From Micromonospora sp. WMMD812 (GTDB lineage: Bacteria > Actinomycetota > Actinomycetes > Mycobacteriales > Micromonosporaceae), in assembly GCF_027497215.1 (NCBI RefSeq), contig NZ_CP114904.1:1488001-1552000 (forward strand): 64,000 nucleotides of DNA. Reading direction: 5' to 3'. How positions within the stretch are numbered: position 1 is the first letter of the stretch; each line of letters starts with the position of its first letter. Position numbers and translations under genes: made by a program. Below, in pieces: positions 26,719-36,701 of the stretch. The notes beneath the pieces are model-generated. The model was given only the letters and a program-made list of their open reading frames with translations. It was not told the origin of the DNA and did not search any database.

Positions 26719-27231
26719 GTGAGGCGATCCGAGCAGTACAGCGTTCACCTTGAGGTACTACTTGCGCTGATTACCTACCTCGGGCTGACCGGTTGGCGCA
26801 GTCGAGCGCCACATGGTTTGTCCAGGGACCTCGGCCTTAACGAGGCGAAGGTAACGACGGCCCTCAACCAGTTCCCCGGCCTCTTTCGAAGGGGGTCTCT
26901 GGTGGAGACGGCTGCCGGGCGGCAGCACTCGTACACCTTGCATGCGAGGTACGCGCTACGCCGGCCGCGCCCTCGCAATACTGCGGACTCAGATCCTAAT
27001 CGTCTGGACGATCGACGACGCTCGCTGAGCGACCCCGCACCGACCCAGGACGGCAGGGGCGAAGAACTAGACGCGGACACCCTTCGCGCGCTGCTGGACT
27101 TCGTAACGCAAGAGGCGCGGGCAGAGCGAGACATGCGCTATCAGCGCTTGTCCCAGGTATGGGTGCTGGCAGGTGTCGGCGTCGCAGCGGTTGCCAGCGT
27201 GATTGCGGCGGTCATACAGGCAGCGTCTTAG
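26719..27231 (+). CDS. winged-helix-like protein with C-terminal membrane anchor
   Basis: A 170-residue protein. Residues ~5-75 suggest a winged helix (LEVLLALITYLGLTG.., then LSRDLGLNEAKVTTALNQF and GLFRRG with a two-strand wing ending HSYTLHARY). A basic/acidic linker follows, then a helix (ADTLRALLDFVTQEARAERD) and one terminal membrane helix (VWVLAGVGVAAVASVIAAVI). The GTG at 26719 has AAGGTGGG upstream. A DNA-binding-type fold on a membrane anchor is unusual. It is next to the caspase system and could belong to it. An IS3 element is inserted just after it. Confidence 0.6.
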   Translation: MRRSEQYSVHLEVLLALITYLGLTGWRSRAPHGLSRDLGLNEAKVTTALNQFPGLFRRGSLVETAAGRQHSYTLHARYALRRPRPRNTADSDPNRLDDRRRSLSDPAPTQDGRGEELDADTLRALLDFVTQEARAERDMRYQRLSQVWVLAGVGVAAVASVIAAVIQAAS

Positions 27232-27288
27232 GGACGACCTCCGCATTACAAGTCAGTCCCCGAGCGCTGGTCCACGGCCTGGCCCTCA

Positions 27289-27313
27289 TGAGTTCCCCCC
27301 GCTTTGATGGAGC
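27289..27313 (+). repeat. IS3 left terminal inverted repeat
   Basis: 25 bases beginning TGAGTTCCCCCC, exactly complementary to the right end. Confidence 0.92.
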
Positions 27314-27354
27314 TTCTTGATCATGGTCTGATGGCCGTGGGGAGGAAGTCGTCC

Positions 27355-27666
27355 GTGGCAGCACCGAAGAAGTACCCCGACGAGCTACGTCAGCGCGCTG
27401 TGCGTTTGTACCGCGAGTCGGACCCGAAGCCGGTGATCCGGCGCCTGGCCGAGCAACTCGGTGTGCATCACGAGGCGTTGCGGAACTGGATCCGCCAAGC
27501 CGAGGCCGACGCTGGTGAGCGCACCGACCGGCCCACCAGCGAGATGGCCGAGGAGAATCGCCGGCTGCGCAAGGAAGTCGCTGAGCTGCGGCGGGCGAAC
27601 GAGATCTTGAAGGCCGCGAGTGCGTATTTCGCGGCGGAGCTCGACCCGACCCGGCGACGGTCATGA
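27355..27666 (+). CDS. IS3 transposase OrfA
   Basis: A 103-residue helix-turn-helix protein (YPDELRQRAVRLYRESDPKP; GVHHEALRNWIRQ) with a C-terminal leucine-zipper-like coiled coil (ENRRLRKEVAELRRANEILK). The GTG at 27355 is preferred because GGGGAGGA lies ~8 bases upstream, although the frame is open from 27304. Its stop overlaps the orfB start (ATGA). OrfA binds the IS ends and forms part of the OrfAB transposase. Confidence 0.85.
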   Translation: MAAPKKYPDELRQRAVRLYRESDPKPVIRRLAEQLGVHHEALRNWIRQAEADAGERTDRPTSEMAEENRRLRKEVAELRRANEILKAASAYFAAELDPTRRRS

Positions 27667-28589
27667 GGTTCATCCACGAACACTGTGACCAGTTCGCGGT
27701 CGCGCTCCTGCTACGGGTCCTCAACATCGGCGCTTCGACCTACTACGCGTGGGTCAAGCAGGCCGAGCAGCCCTGCGACCAGGACGTGGTCGACCTGGGG
27801 CTGATCACCAACATCCACGAGATCTGGGAGACATCGGGGCGCACCTACGGCGCGGACCGGGTCCACCGGCAGCTGCGCCGCGACGGTATCCGCGTGGGCC
27901 GTAAGCGGGTGGAACGGCTGATGGCCGAGCAGGGCTGGCAGGGTGCGTTCCTGCGTCGAGGCTGGCGCGGCGGCTCCACGAAGCAGGATCCCCGGCACAC
28001 GCCGGCGCCGGATCTGGTCAACCGGCAGTTCACCGCCGACGGGCCGAACCGACTCTGGGTCGCCGACGCCATCCGCATTCCGTGCGGCGAGGGCGTGTTC
28101 TGGCTCGCCGCGGTCCGGGACGCCTTCTCAAGACGGATCGTCGGGTGGAAGACCTCCGATCGCTGCGACACCGACCTGATCCTCGCCGCCCTCGAATACG
28201 GCATCTGGTCCCGCGACGTCCGCGACGGTCAACTGATCCACCACTCGGACAGGGGATCGAACTACACGTCGTTTCGCTTCGCGGAACGCTTACAGGACAA
28301 CGGGATCCTGCCCTCAATGGGCTCCGTCGGAGACTCCTACGACAACGCCCTGATGGAGAACTTCTGGTCCACGCTGAAGATCGAACTCGTCTACCGCACG
28401 AGCTGGCGGACCCGCGACGAGGCCGAGAACGCGATCTTCGCCTACATCGACGGCTGGTACAACACCCGCCGCATCCAGAAGGAACTGGGCTACCTCAGCC
28501 CGAACGAGTACGAGACCGCCTGGCACACCCGCCAGACGCAACCAGCCGAGCCAACTATCGCCACCCCTGCGCCAGCCGGCAGCAGGTAA
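27663..28589 (+). CDS. IS3 transposase OrfB (DDE integrase core)
   Basis: A 308-residue transposase with an HTH_21-type N-terminus (RTYGADRVHRQLRRDGIRVG) and an rve integrase core. The catalytic triad is Asp in WVADAI, Asp in HHSDRGSNYTS and Glu in NALMENFWSTLK. No frameshift or stop is present, so it may be active, expressed either by translational coupling or by programmed frameshifting with OrfA. Confidence 0.92.
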   Translation: MRFIHEHCDQFAVALLLRVLNIGASTYYAWVKQAEQPCDQDVVDLGLITNIHEIWETSGRTYGADRVHRQLRRDGIRVGRKRVERLMAEQGWQGAFLRRGWRGGSTKQDPRHTPAPDLVNRQFTADGPNRLWVADAIRIPCGEGVFWLAAVRDAFSRRIVGWKTSDRCDTDLILAALEYGIWSRDVRDGQLIHHSDRGSNYTSFRFAERLQDNGILPSMGSVGDSYDNALMENFWSTLKIELVYRTSWRTRDEAENAIFAYIDGWYNTRRIQKELGYLSPNEYETAWHTRQTQPAEPTIATPAPAGSR

Positions 28590-28594
28590 CCACC

Positions 28595-28619
28595 GCTCCA
28601 TCAAAGCGGGGGGAACTCA
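28595..28619 (-). repeat. IS3 right terminal inverted repeat
   Basis: 25 bases, the exact reverse complement of 27289-27313, ending CA. Confidence 0.92.
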
Positions 28620-28801
28620 ACTCGCCGAGCCGGTCGATCGTGCGGTGTCCAGGTACGGCAGGCCGAGTGCGGAGGCGCGTTCGGGGTCTGGCTGTGATGT
28701 TGCCAGTAGGATTTGGTGAGCCTCGCCAACTGGTGCCCTTGGTCGCGGTGCAGATGCTCCGGTGTTTGGACGACCTTGCGCTGAGGAAGCAGGGCCGTGA
28801 G

Positions 28802-31800
28802 TCAGATCTCCACGGTGGCTGGGATCATCGAGCTGACATTGACTGCCCTGGCTCTCCTTCCGAGGCCGACTTCGACCTCGTGCACCAACGTCTTGTCAGT
28901 GAGTATGGCGCGGAGCGCTGTGTAGGCATCGGCCGGCGTCTTGCCGCAGAAGAGCCGGAGCCAGGCGTAAAGCCCGATCGGCCCGCCGTCGTGCTTGTTG
29001 GCGTCGAAGTTGGTGTGCGCGAAAATCCCATCGAAGTCGCCGAACCCGGCATCCCTCCAACCAGGGTGGCCATGCAGTAGGAACGAATGGGTCACTGTCG
29101 CCGAAGCCCCGGTGCCTGCGGTGCGCACCAGGTGTTGACGCCAGTGACTCTGTTCCTTGGCGTTCAGGAAGGTGGCAACAGCGCCTCCGTCCGTACCGGA
29201 AGCTAGCCAGGCCACGAGCTGAGTTACCCCCTCAAGCTGAGCCTGGGCGGGCAAGACGTAGAGAAAATTGTCGCTTGAACCGTCCACCCAACTGACTGCT
29301 AGCCGCTCCCGGTCATCGGTTATAAGACCACCCACGACCTCGCCAGTCTGGAGGCTATGGAGGGCGGCCGAAGCGAGCGATGGCGTCAGGGAGATCGGAT
29401 CAGGTCTGGCCTTGTCCACTACGCTCGCGTTCGTCACCTCAATCCCGACCGACTGCACGTTGGCCTTGGTAGCATGATCCAAGATCTGGGCGATGTCGTT
29501 ATGCTGGTAGACCGTCCCGTCTGGCCCCACCGAGAAGTGCACACTGAGTCCGAAATCGAATGGAACCGTGGGGGGCTTTGCCTCTTGGACGCCGGCACCC
29601 ACGGCCGCCCAGCCGACGGTCTCATGCAGGACGATGGCACTCGGCAGCCGCCGGGTCGGATAGGGATGAGGCGTGGTGCCGCCATCCAGGCGTCCGCCGA
29701 TTCGACGGCCCTTATATACGGAGCCGTAGTGATCCAATGTCGGGGTACGCCAATTGACAACATTTAGTCCGGCGGGCGGCGTCCATTCCCTTGCGTATGA
29801 GACCAGGGTGTGCTCGGACGCCGGCGTGAACACCGCGATGTCGGTGGGCTTGAGCGTCGCACGGCGTTCGAGTTCGGCCTGCTGCAGTTGCTGTCCCAGC
29901 GCACCGGAACCCGCACCGAAAGCGGTATTCTGAAGGCTCGCGCCGGACATATCGTCGGCGCTCTTGCGATAAATCTGCGAGGCCCTCTCGTTGTCGATGA
30001 AGCCTGAGTTGACGCCCTGCTTGAGCACATTTCCAAACTGATGAAGGTCGCTCGGGGCTTGTGGGCTCCAACTCCCACCCCCAGCGGTCGTTCCGCTGCC
30101 GCGCTGCCCGCTGGGCACTGAACCGGCTGCTGGGCCGCCGCCTGAACCCTGAGCCCGGCTATTGGCCTGGATCTCCCGCGCCCGATTCGCCGCCTGCGCC
30201 ATGCTGACCGAGCCGTTGACCAGATCCTCGAGCAGCGCCCCGACCTCCTCCCTCGCCGACATGTCCCGGAAGATCTCGGGGGTGGAGAGCACCTTGAGCG
30301 CAGCAGCGAGCCCCGTCGGATCGGGCAGCGCGGGCGCGTTCTGGATGTTTACCACCGGTGTGGGCAGGGGCGTGCCCTTCAGGTCAAGGTCGGCGCGCTG
30401 GGGCTGAGCGGCCTGGATGGCGGCGATCTCTGGGGCCGTGAAAGGCAGGGCGTGCTCGCCCCAGCGCCAGAACCGCGTTTCGTCGATCTCTTCGGCCACG
30501 TTGCAGTGGCCGAGCTTCGCCTCCGCGAATACGCCTCTGGTGGGTAGCGACATCAGGCGCTCGACCCTGGGTACTGTGATGGGTTCGTCCTCGTCCTCTT
30601 CCTGTGGGGTGAGCGGGAACGCAATCTTCGAGCCCATGATCTCGAGCGGTGCCGGCGCGACTGCGTCGATGGTCTTGCCCGTCGGACCCCACTGACGGGT
30701 CTCGAACTCGGTCGCGTACTCGTCCGGATGGGTCCCGAGGTCGAGGATGCGGCTGTAGTACGTCTTCTCCGACTTCAGATGCTCTCGCAACCTGATGAAG
30801 CCGTGGTAGTCCTCGATCGACACTTCCTGTTCCGGCGTCTTGATGGCCACGGGGGGAGGCGCTGGTGGTGGTTTCTCGGTGAACAACGTGTGCTTGTCGT
30901 GTGCCGCCTCGAACTCGTAATGCTTGCCTGGCGTGTGTTTGACAAGCTGCCGGCTTCCGAAGTCGCCGAGCGCGTAGACCTCGATTAAATTGAGGTGCAG
31001 GATAGTCGTTCCCGACGTCTTCTCTATCTCCATGTGGGATACCGTGCCCCAGGTGACGTAGACGCTGATGACATCGCTGAGCAGCTGGAAGGGGGCATTC
31101 GCGTCGTCGAACAGCTCGGTGCTGTTGAGGTTGTCTTTCCCACCGACTCTCAGCGTGGTGCTGTTGCCATTGGTGAAGTGGATCCGCATGACGACCGCAT
31201 TCGTGCTCTCCTCGCCGCCGACCCTGAAGCGCATCTCGACCTGCTTGATAACCAGGTCCGCCTCGTTGACCGGCACGGCGACGGATACCGGATTCCGCAT
31301 GTACTCCTTACGGCGCATGTCGAGGCGCTTCAGCGCCTCGAAGCCGCCGGCGAGGCTCTTGTCGAGCAGTGCCGGCTCCAAGAGGAAGCGCTTGTTCAGG
31401 ATGAGGTTCTCGTCGTCGAAGTTGCGTTCCCTGCGGGGAAGCAGAGCTGCCCGGTAGCGCCTGGTGAACTCGGTGACCACGCGGAAATGCCGCAGCACCT
31501 CGTAGTAGATGACGGTGAGGGTGTGTCCGCGATTGTGGTTGGCGAAGCTTCTTGTCTCGATGGCCTGTCGCTCGGCCTGATCCATCTGCACCACGACCGA
31601 GCTGGTCAGCTCGCGCTGGGCCAGGCTCGACTGGTGGATGGCGTCGGTAATCTTCTGAACGCTTGCCGCGGTGACGTCCTTGCTGCCACTGGAGGTCGCG
31701 TAGGCGCCGCCGACCGAGAGCATCCCCCCGCCGGCCACTGACGTAGACCCCGACTGGCCTGAGGCGCCCGCTCCTCCCGCAAGCCCGCCCATGACGGAAC

Positions 31801-33013
31801 CGCCGCGCTGCCACTCCTCCAGTGCGGCCGTCACCGTCTCGGTGATGGTGCGGTCCCGTGCCTGGTCATGGATGAGACTCTCTGTGACTACCGTCTTCTC
31901 GTCACGCGTGCCGACGTCTGTTCGCCGCCAGTCGATCACGGCCAGGCGAACGCTCTCCCCGGGCGCCAGCGGCAGGGTGTAGAGCACCTGGCCGAGCGAA
32001 TGTCCGATCGGCACGATCGACACGACGTACTCGTTCACGTAAGCCGACGGCTCCGGCACACCCGTGAACCCGTCTGACAGCCGGATCACCTGGCGGACGT
32101 GGAACTCGCTGACGGCGAAGTTCGCCGGGGTGAACGTCTCGCAGCCGTCCGCGCCGACGAGCGACTGAGGGACTGCGGCGAACGACCCAGGTGAAAGGCG
32201 CCAATCGATGATACCGGGGTTCTGCATCGCCGGCAGGTTCAACGCGAACGCGGGAATCAGATCCTCGTCGCGCATAGGCAGTTCGAGTTTGGCCACGATC
32301 GCGTCGGGCGCTATCCGGTGCTGGTCGAGGACCCGGAACCGCATCGCCTCCAGCAGCAGCGGGAAGACCTCGACCTCGACGGCACACCGGCTGCGCATGC
32401 GGTCCGCCACCAGCCCCGCCCAATGGATCCGTGTCAGGTCGAATGACACGAAACCTGCATGATCGGACGCGAGGACACCCAGCGGAATGCGTTGACCATC
32501 GAAGTGCGAGGCAGGCGGTGGCGCCGGTGCCTCCATCGCGCCGGCAGCGCGCTCGACCGCGTCACGGACCTCTGCGCGGGTGTTGTCGGTAACCGGTGCT
32601 CCAACCTCGACAGATTGGAGTAGGTCCTCGATGACTCGTAGGACGAATTTCTCACAGCGGCCGACGAACCAACTCAGGTCCACCCTCGCCCTGATCTCGG
32701 CTTCGACGACGGCGGCGAGGTCGTGAGACTGCTCCCGCAGGCGGCCAAGCGGCGCGCAATTCAGGGCCTCAGGCTTGCCTGCGAACTCGCGCAGCACGAC
32801 CTCCGCGTATACCGGGACCTTGCGCTGCGGACGTCCCGACCTGTCGTCGCAGAGAATGAGTGCCAGGCGCTCCTGCGTGAGTTGGCTGAGTAGCACAGGT
32901 AGCCTCCAAATCCGTGGGGCAGCGCAGTCCGCATCCTCACCGTAAGCGACGACGAGCAGCCCGGCGAGCCTCAGTAGAATCGCATTCCTTACAGCGAGAT
33001 TGCCCTCGTGCAC
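28802..33013 (-). CDS. giant protein of unknown architecture with C-terminal peptidoglycan amidase domain
   Basis: A 1403-residue protein. The C-terminal ~270 residues form an amidase_2/PGRP-type N-acetylmuramoyl-L-alanine amidase: zinc His1130 in [10 protein letters not shown], the [16 protein letters not shown] segment, a GIEVTNAS strand and His-containing HGHPGWRD. The rest is unfamiliar: an N-terminal helical part, a beta-rich middle ([31 protein letters not shown]), a Gly/Ser-rich stretch around residues 420-450 followed by long helices ([20 protein letters not shown]), and an acidic/Pro-rich region before a Gly/Ser linker. No signal peptide is seen. Roles could include a cell-wall-targeting toxin, a phage-like or contractile-injection structural protein, or a conflict effector. 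The N-terminus abuts an IS5 remnant and may be truncated. Confidence 0.7.
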   Translation of the reverse strand: MHEGNLAVRNAILLRLAGLLVVAYGEDADCAAPRIWRLPVLLSQLTQERLALILCDDRSGRPQRKVPVYAEVVLREFAGKPEALNCAPLGRLREQSHDLAAVVEAEIRARVDLSWFVGRCEKFVLRVIEDLLQSVEVGAPVTDNTRAEVRDAVERAAGAMEAPAPPPASHFDGQRIPLGVLASDHAGFVSFDLTRIHWAGLVADRMRSRCAVEVEVFPLLLEAMRFRVLDQHRIAPDAIVAKLELPMRDEDLIPAFALNLPAMQNPGIIDWRLSPGSFAAVPQSLVGADGCETFTPANFAVSEFHVRQVIRLSDGFTGVPEPSAYVNEYVVSIVPIGHSLGQVLYTLPLAPGESVRLAVIDWRRTDVGTRDEKTVVTESLIHDQARDRTITETVTAALEEWQRGGSVMGGLAGGAGASGQSGSTSVAGGGMLSVGGAYATSSGSKDVTAASVQKITDAIHQSSLAQRELTSSVVVQMDQAERQAIETRSFANHNRGHTLTVIYYEVLRHFRVVTEFTRRYRAALLPRRERNFDDENLILNKRFLLEPALLDKSLAGGFEALKRLDMRRKEYMRNPVSVAVPVNEADLVIKQVEMRFRVGGEESTNAVVMRIHFTNGNSTTLRVGGKDNLNSTELFDDANAPFQLLSDVISVYVTWGTVSHMEIEKTSGTTILHLNLIEVYALGDFGSRQLVKHTPGKHYEFEAAHDKHTLFTEKPPPAPPPVAIKTPEQEVSIEDYHGFIRLREHLKSEKTYYSRILDLGTHPDEYATEFETRQWGPTGKTIDAVAPAPLEIMGSKIAFPLTPQEEDEDEPITVPRVERLMSLPTRGVFAEAKLGHCNVAEEIDETRFWRWGEHALPFTAPEIAAIQAAQPQRADLDLKGTPLPTPVVNIQNAPALPDPTGLAAALKVLSTPEIFRDMSAREEVGALLEDLVNGSVSMAQAANRAREIQANSRAQGSGGGPAAGSVPSGQRGSGTTAGGGSWSPQAPSDLHQFGNVLKQGVNSGFIDNERASQIYRKSADDMSGASLQNTAFGAGSGALGQQLQQAELERRATLKPTDIAVFTPASEHTLVSYAREWTPPAGLNVVNWRTPTLDHYGSVYKGRRIGGRLDGGTTPHPYPTRRLPSAIVLHETVGWAAVGAGVQEAKPPTVPFDFGLSVHFSVGPDGTVYQHNDIAQILDHATKANVQSVGIEVTNASVVDKARPDPISLTPSLASAALHSLQTGEVVGGLITDDRERLAVSWVDGSSDNFLYVLPAQAQLEGVTQLVAWLASGTDGGAVATFLNAKEQSHWRQHLVRTAGTGASATVTHSFLLHGHPGWRDAGFGDFDGIFAHTNFDANKHDGGPIGLYAWLRLFCGKTPADAYTALRAILTDKTLVHEVEVGLGRRARAVNVSSMIPATVEI

Positions 33014-33088
33014 TCGCCCGTACGGCCCGCAGGGCGACTGCCGGCACCGTCGAACTGCACCCGATCAACATGGCAAAACCCAGCTAAG

Positions 33089-33118
33089 GGGACGTCTCGC
33101 GGCGCCGCGAGACGTCCC
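33089..33118. repeat. 30-bp perfect palindrome
   Basis: A loop-less perfect palindrome centred on GGCGCC, just upstream of the amidase gene start and beside an IS5 fragment. It may be the end of a former element, a cruciform-forming site or an operator. Confidence 0.65.
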
Positions 33119-33239
33119 TTGGGGACCATCGTGTCGGATGGTTGGGTGCAGCGATCGCCTCAACCCGTCCACGAGGGATGCAGCCCACTCAGATCCGCAG
33201 GCTGGTCCGGCTGGTGCGACCACATCGTCGCCCGGCCAG

Positions 33240-33488
33240 GGAAGCCGCTTGGCCAACGGCGGCGCCCAAGCCGATCAGCACGGGTTCAGCGTGATCTCCC
33301 GCCGCTGGGTCGTGGAACGAACTCTGGCCTGGCTCACCGCCTGCCGCCGACTGGCCCGCGACTACGAACGCCACCCCGAGGTCTCCGAAGCCCTCATCCG
33401 CTGGGCCGCCATCGCCGGCATGACCCGTCGGATCACCCGCGGCCACCCCGCCCGCCGCCAAGCCCGCGGCACCTTCACCTGGACCTGA
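33240..33488 (+). pseudogene. IS5-family transposase, C-terminal remnant
   Basis: The frame reads [41 protein letters not shown], which is the C-terminal signature of IS5-family (IS402-like) transposases, and ends TFTWT-stop. The N-terminal and catalytic parts are missing. A second, more decayed copy of the same end lies at 43505-43606. Confidence 0.8.
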
Positions 33489-33800
33489 TCAACACCCTCT
33501 CAAACACGCTCTCAAACTCGATGGGTGTGAGTCGGCCGAGGCGTCGTTGCTGTCGGCGGCAGTGGTAGGTGCGTTCGATCCAGGTCACGATGGCCAGGCG
33601 TAGCTCGCAGCGCGTGTGCCAGCGTTGCCGGTCGAGGACGTTGCGTTGCAGCAGGGCGAAGAACGATTCCATCGCGGCGTTGTCGCCGCAGGCGCCGACT
33701 CGGCCCATCGAAGCGACCAATCCGTTGCGGTGCAACGCCTTGACGTACTTACGGGACCGGAACTGGGCGATCGGAGTGACGAGCGGGACGGCGAGATGGT
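33475..33800 (-). pseudogene. IS3-family transposase OrfB, C-terminal remnant
   Basis: The leftward frame reads MGRVGACGDNAAMESFFALL, which contains the catalytic Glu region, and then WIERTYHCRRQQRRLGRLTP. It converges with and overlaps the IS5 remnant by 14 bases. The first two catalytic Asp residues are absent. Confidence 0.8.
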
Positions 33801-34003
33801 CACGTCGGGGCTCGCGTTCGCGGCAGGCGAGCGCCAGCCGGAGCCGACATCTCGCGGGCCGCCTGGGGATCGAGCCCACCCGGGGGGACTCATCCGGGCG
33901 CATCGCCGTCGCGCTCCGGCCGTCACGGGACCGGGACCGGGCCGACCACTGGTTTCAGGCTCCGCTGCTCGGCTTCGGGGTTCGGGTTCAGTGACAGCTG
34001 GCG

Positions 34004-35089
34004 TCAGGGCCGTCTCATCGTCAGGCCGGTGCAGCGCTTCGCCGTGGCGAGCTTGTCTTCGATCCGCTCCTTGGCCGCACCCGACACGAGCACGGGCCGC
34101 CCGGTGCCAGAAACCGTGGCCGGCAGGAACTCGTTGCGCATCACCGTCCGCCCGCGCACAGTCAGCCGCAGTATGCCGGAGTCGGTGCTGTGCGAGTTGC
34201 CGTACCAGAGGAAGTTACCCAGCCCGTAGTGCACGTAGGTCTCACCCAGCCAGCCGTCGGCGAGCAGCGTGTGCGCGTGCGTGCCGAGCACGATGTCGGC
34301 GCCGGCGCGGGCCATCCGGCTGGCGAACGTCTTCATCTCCCCGTTTGGACAGGAGCTGCCCTCGGCCCCCCAGTGCATGAAGACGATCACCAGGTCGGCC
34401 TGGTTGCGGGCGGCCCGCACGGCAGCGGTGGCCCGGGCCCCGTCGAACGCCATCGCGACCCCCGGCCGGCTGTCCGTCGGCTTCCACTGCGCGGCCAGCT
34501 CGTGCACCTGCGACATGCCGAGTACCGCGATCCGCACACCCTTCACGGTGGTCAGCCACGGCGCGTACGCCGCGTCGGCGTCGCGTCCCGCGCCGAACAC
34601 TGGGAAGTCCGCATCCGCTGCCGCGTCGAGGGTGTCAAGCAGCCCCACCTGGCCGTAGTCGAGGGTGTGGTTGTTGGCGATCGACGCCGCGTCGATCCCC
34701 GCCGCGCGCAGCGCCGCGTATGCGGTCTTCGGCGATCGGAAGTGGAAGCGTTTGGGCTGCGGCGTACCGCGGTCGGTCACCGCCGTCTCGAGGTTCAGCA
34801 GCGTGAGATCGGCGTCGCGTAGCACCAGGGCGATGCGACCGAACGCCGTCTCCGGGTCGTCCAGCAGGCGCAGCGTGCGGCCGGTGAAGTGGACGTCGCC
34901 CGCGAAGGCCAGGCGCAGCTCGACCGGCGCGGCCACGCTCGGAGCGGCAGGGCTCGGCGATGCCGTGGCGCTCGGCGTCGCCGAGGCCGCGGACTCCCGA
35001 CCGGTCGCGCGGTTCGACGGTTCGGCGGTACAGCCGGCTAGCGCGGCGCCGACCGTGATGGCCGCCAGCGTCGCGCGTCTCGCACGCAT
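34004..35089 (-). CDS. CapA-family lipoprotein (metallophosphatase fold)
   Basis: A 361-residue protein with a lipoprotein signal (MRARRATLAAITVGAALAGC), a Ser/Ala/Pro-rich linker and a CapA/PgsA-type domain: LAFAGDVHFTG first metal motif, LLNLETAVTD, SIANNHTLDYG, VFMHWGAEG and LGTHAHTL metal-ligand motifs. The ATG at 35089 places the signal correctly; an upstream GTG at 35104 is possible. CapA proteins act in poly-gamma-glutamate capsule synthesis or as envelope phosphatases; no capBC genes are near, so a solitary envelope enzyme is more likely. Confidence 0.85.
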   Translation of the reverse strand: MRARRATLAAITVGAALAGCTAEPSNRATGRESAASATPSATASPSPAAPSVAAPVELRLAFAGDVHFTGRTLRLLDDPETAFGRIALVLRDADLTLLNLETAVTDRGTPQPKRFHFRSPKTAYAALRAAGIDAASIANNHTLDYGQVGLLDTLDAAADADFPVFGAGRDADAAYAPWLTTVKGVRIAVLGMSQVHELAAQWKPTDSRPGVAMAFDGARATAAVRAARNQADLVIVFMHWGAEGSSCPNGEMKTFASRMARAGADIVLGTHAHTLLADGWLGETYVHYGLGNFLWYGNSHSTDSGILRLTVRGRTVMRNEFLPATVSGTGRPVLVSGAAKERIEDKLATAKRCTGLTMRRP

Positions 35090-35190
35090 CGTGGTGCTGC
35101 TCACCCCGCACAGGGTACGGGTGGGCGCCGGGTCGTGCGCGGCCGTCAACTACCGCTGCCTGCTGTGCGTCCGTTGCTGAGATCGCGAAT

Positions 35191-35670
35191 ATGATCCTGC
35201 TGGTGAAGCCCCAGGTGGTCATGCTGGACCTTGGAGTGATTCCGTCGCCGTCTGGGTCGGGTGAACTGCTGCTCGCGGACGATCGTAGTTGTCGCCTCGT
35301 CTTTGTACCCACGGTGGAAGCAGGGGCACCACGAGTGGCAATGGCGACCTTCGCCGGCTTTTCGCAGGTGATTTTTGGCTACCCGAATGATGAGGCGCTG
35401 TCCGGTCATCCTCTCCAGGGTCCAACGGATACCTGGGACTACGGGTTCTATGAGGTGCAAGGATCGCCGTGGCCCCGCCGATTGGAGGCACAGAACCGTG
35501 TGAACTTTCCCGACCGGACATCCTCCTGGCGGCAGCGGCACTTCCTCCTGGTGTGCCATGAGGATCTTGTGGAGGTCCTCGCCGATGATGTGACAGTTGA
35601 GCTGTTCGACCAGCCGTTCGAGGAGGTGGCACTGCACGCGTTACGCCTGAACTTGCTGGGCAGCTTCTGA
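35191..35670 (+). CDS. orphan protein, unknown function
   Basis: A 159-residue protein with alternating strands and many aromatic residues (TFAGFSQVIFGYPNDEALSG; DTWDYGFYEVQG; FLLVCHEDLVEVLADDVTVE). It has no signal peptide, membrane helix or known motif. It is divergent from the CapA-like gene. Its size and isolated setting among other small orphans resemble immunity proteins of toxin systems, but this is only contextual. Confidence 0.6.
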   Translation: MILLVKPQVVMLDLGVIPSPSGSGELLLADDRSCRLVFVPTVEAGAPRVAMATFAGFSQVIFGYPNDEALSGHPLQGPTDTWDYGFYEVQGSPWPRRLEAQNRVNFPDRTSSWRQRHFLLVCHEDLVEVLADDVTVELFDQPFEEVALHALRLNLLGSF

Positions 35671-35690
35671 TGTCGTTACCACGTGCCAAG

Positions 35691-35723
35691 CCGGCCGATG
35701 CCGGCCGAAGGTCGCCAGCAGGC
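35691..35723. repeat. dispersed 33-bp repeat, copy 2
   Basis: Matches 18946-18978 at 30 of 33 bases; located just after the gene ending at 35670. Confidence 0.6.
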
Positions 35724-35891
35724 CGGCGGGCGTGGGCGCACTGACTGCTCCGTCCCGAAGGAATGACCGCCGACGGGCCGAGCTGCGCGAGTAGCTCTTC
35801 CGAGCTGACCAAACGATTCACTGACATCCACAGACGTCCGTCGTGCTCGCGGCTGTCGTCACCCAGTTCGTCGCCCAACGCAGCCCGGATC

Positions 35892-36092
35892 TCAGGTGTA
35901 GAAGCCGCGTCCGTACTCCTCTGGACTGACCGTGAAGTCACTGGGCCTGGTCCGCTTCAGGAACTCCAACCGCTCCGCGAAGAGGTCAATCGCTCGTTGG
36001 AGGCCGCACCCCTCGGCCTCACGGATGGCCTGCATCGCCACGATGATCCGCCGTTGCACGATGAGGTCATCGATCGTCTGCCAAGCGTCCAC
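35892..36092 (-). CDS. small conserved-type orphan protein
   Basis: A 66-residue acidic, helical protein (IDDLIVQRRIIVAMQAIREA; GLQRAIDLFAERLEFLKRTR) ending PSDFTVSPEEYGRGFYT. GTG start. The DFTV..EEYG.GFYT ending recurs, in my memory, in small actinobacterial proteins of unknown function. Confidence 0.55.
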   Translation of the reverse strand: MDAWQTIDDLIVQRRIIVAMQAIREAEGCGLQRAIDLFAERLEFLKRTRPSDFTVSPEEYGRGFYT

Positions 36093-36302
36093 GCGGTCAT
36101 CCTGCCGGGCGACCGTCAGCTTAGGAGTCGGATTGATAAAGCCGGTGAGTAGTCACGTCGCCTAAACATCGACCGGGGACGGCACCCGGTCGATGTCGTG
36201 CGAGGGACCGCTGTTGACCCCTTGCTGACCACTCCATCGGGCACGAGTCGGCCACGGCAGCGCATCCACAAGGGCTGACGTGAGCCCCAACCCCGGCGGT
36301 CG

Positions 36303-36701
36303 CTAACCGACGGATCGAGTCACCGAACGCCAAGCATCGAAGGCCCAACTGTTGTCGGTCGTGTCCGCGCTGCTAAAGACCGTTTCCAAGTACGTTGCGT
36401 TGATGAAGTTATAGCCGTAGAGCGTGAACTTGATATTGCCGTCTTGGCGGTAGAGCCAGGCGGCACGATGGCCGACCCCGTCTCGGCCGCCCTCACCCAC
36501 CTTGCCTACCGGGTCCGGTGGCAGTTCGGCATCGAGTGAGGCGATGATGTCGGCCCCATCGGCGCACCGCCATGGATTTCCTGTCGAGACCCGCATCGTG
36601 CGGCCGGGCGCGCGCCACGTTGTGACACCGTCTTCAGCGCGCTCCGGAGTCCAAGCACCGGAAAGTTCGATCGACCAACCGTCATCCAGGGACCTCCGCA
36701 C
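36303..36701 (-). CDS. orphan protein, unknown function
   Basis: A 132-residue protein starting MRRSLDDGWSIELSGAWTPE, with alternating strands and conserved-looking Trp residues (TWRAPGRTMRVST; AAWLYRQDGNIKFTLYGYNF). The GTG at 36701 is chosen because the upstream extension is Arg/Gly/Pro-rich and non-homologous in character. It has the strand-rich look of type III/VI immunity or lipid-binding domains; function unknown. Confidence 0.55.
   Translation of the reverse strand: MRRSLDDGWSIELSGAWTPERAEDGVTTWRAPGRTMRVSTGNPWRCADGADIIASLDAELPPDPVGKVGEGGRDGVGHRAAWLYRQDGNIKFTLYGYNFINATYLETVFSSADTTDNSWAFDAWRSVTRSVG

Larger units (their letters stand above)
27289..28619. mobile_element. IS3-family insertion sequence, apparently complete (1331 bp)
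   Basis: Bounded by 25-bp perfect inverted repeats (27289-27313 and 28595-28619) that start TG and end CA as in the IS3 family. It contains orfA and orfB in the usual arrangement. The flanking triplets (TCA left, ACT right) do not match, so no target-site duplication is visible. Confidence 0.92.
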
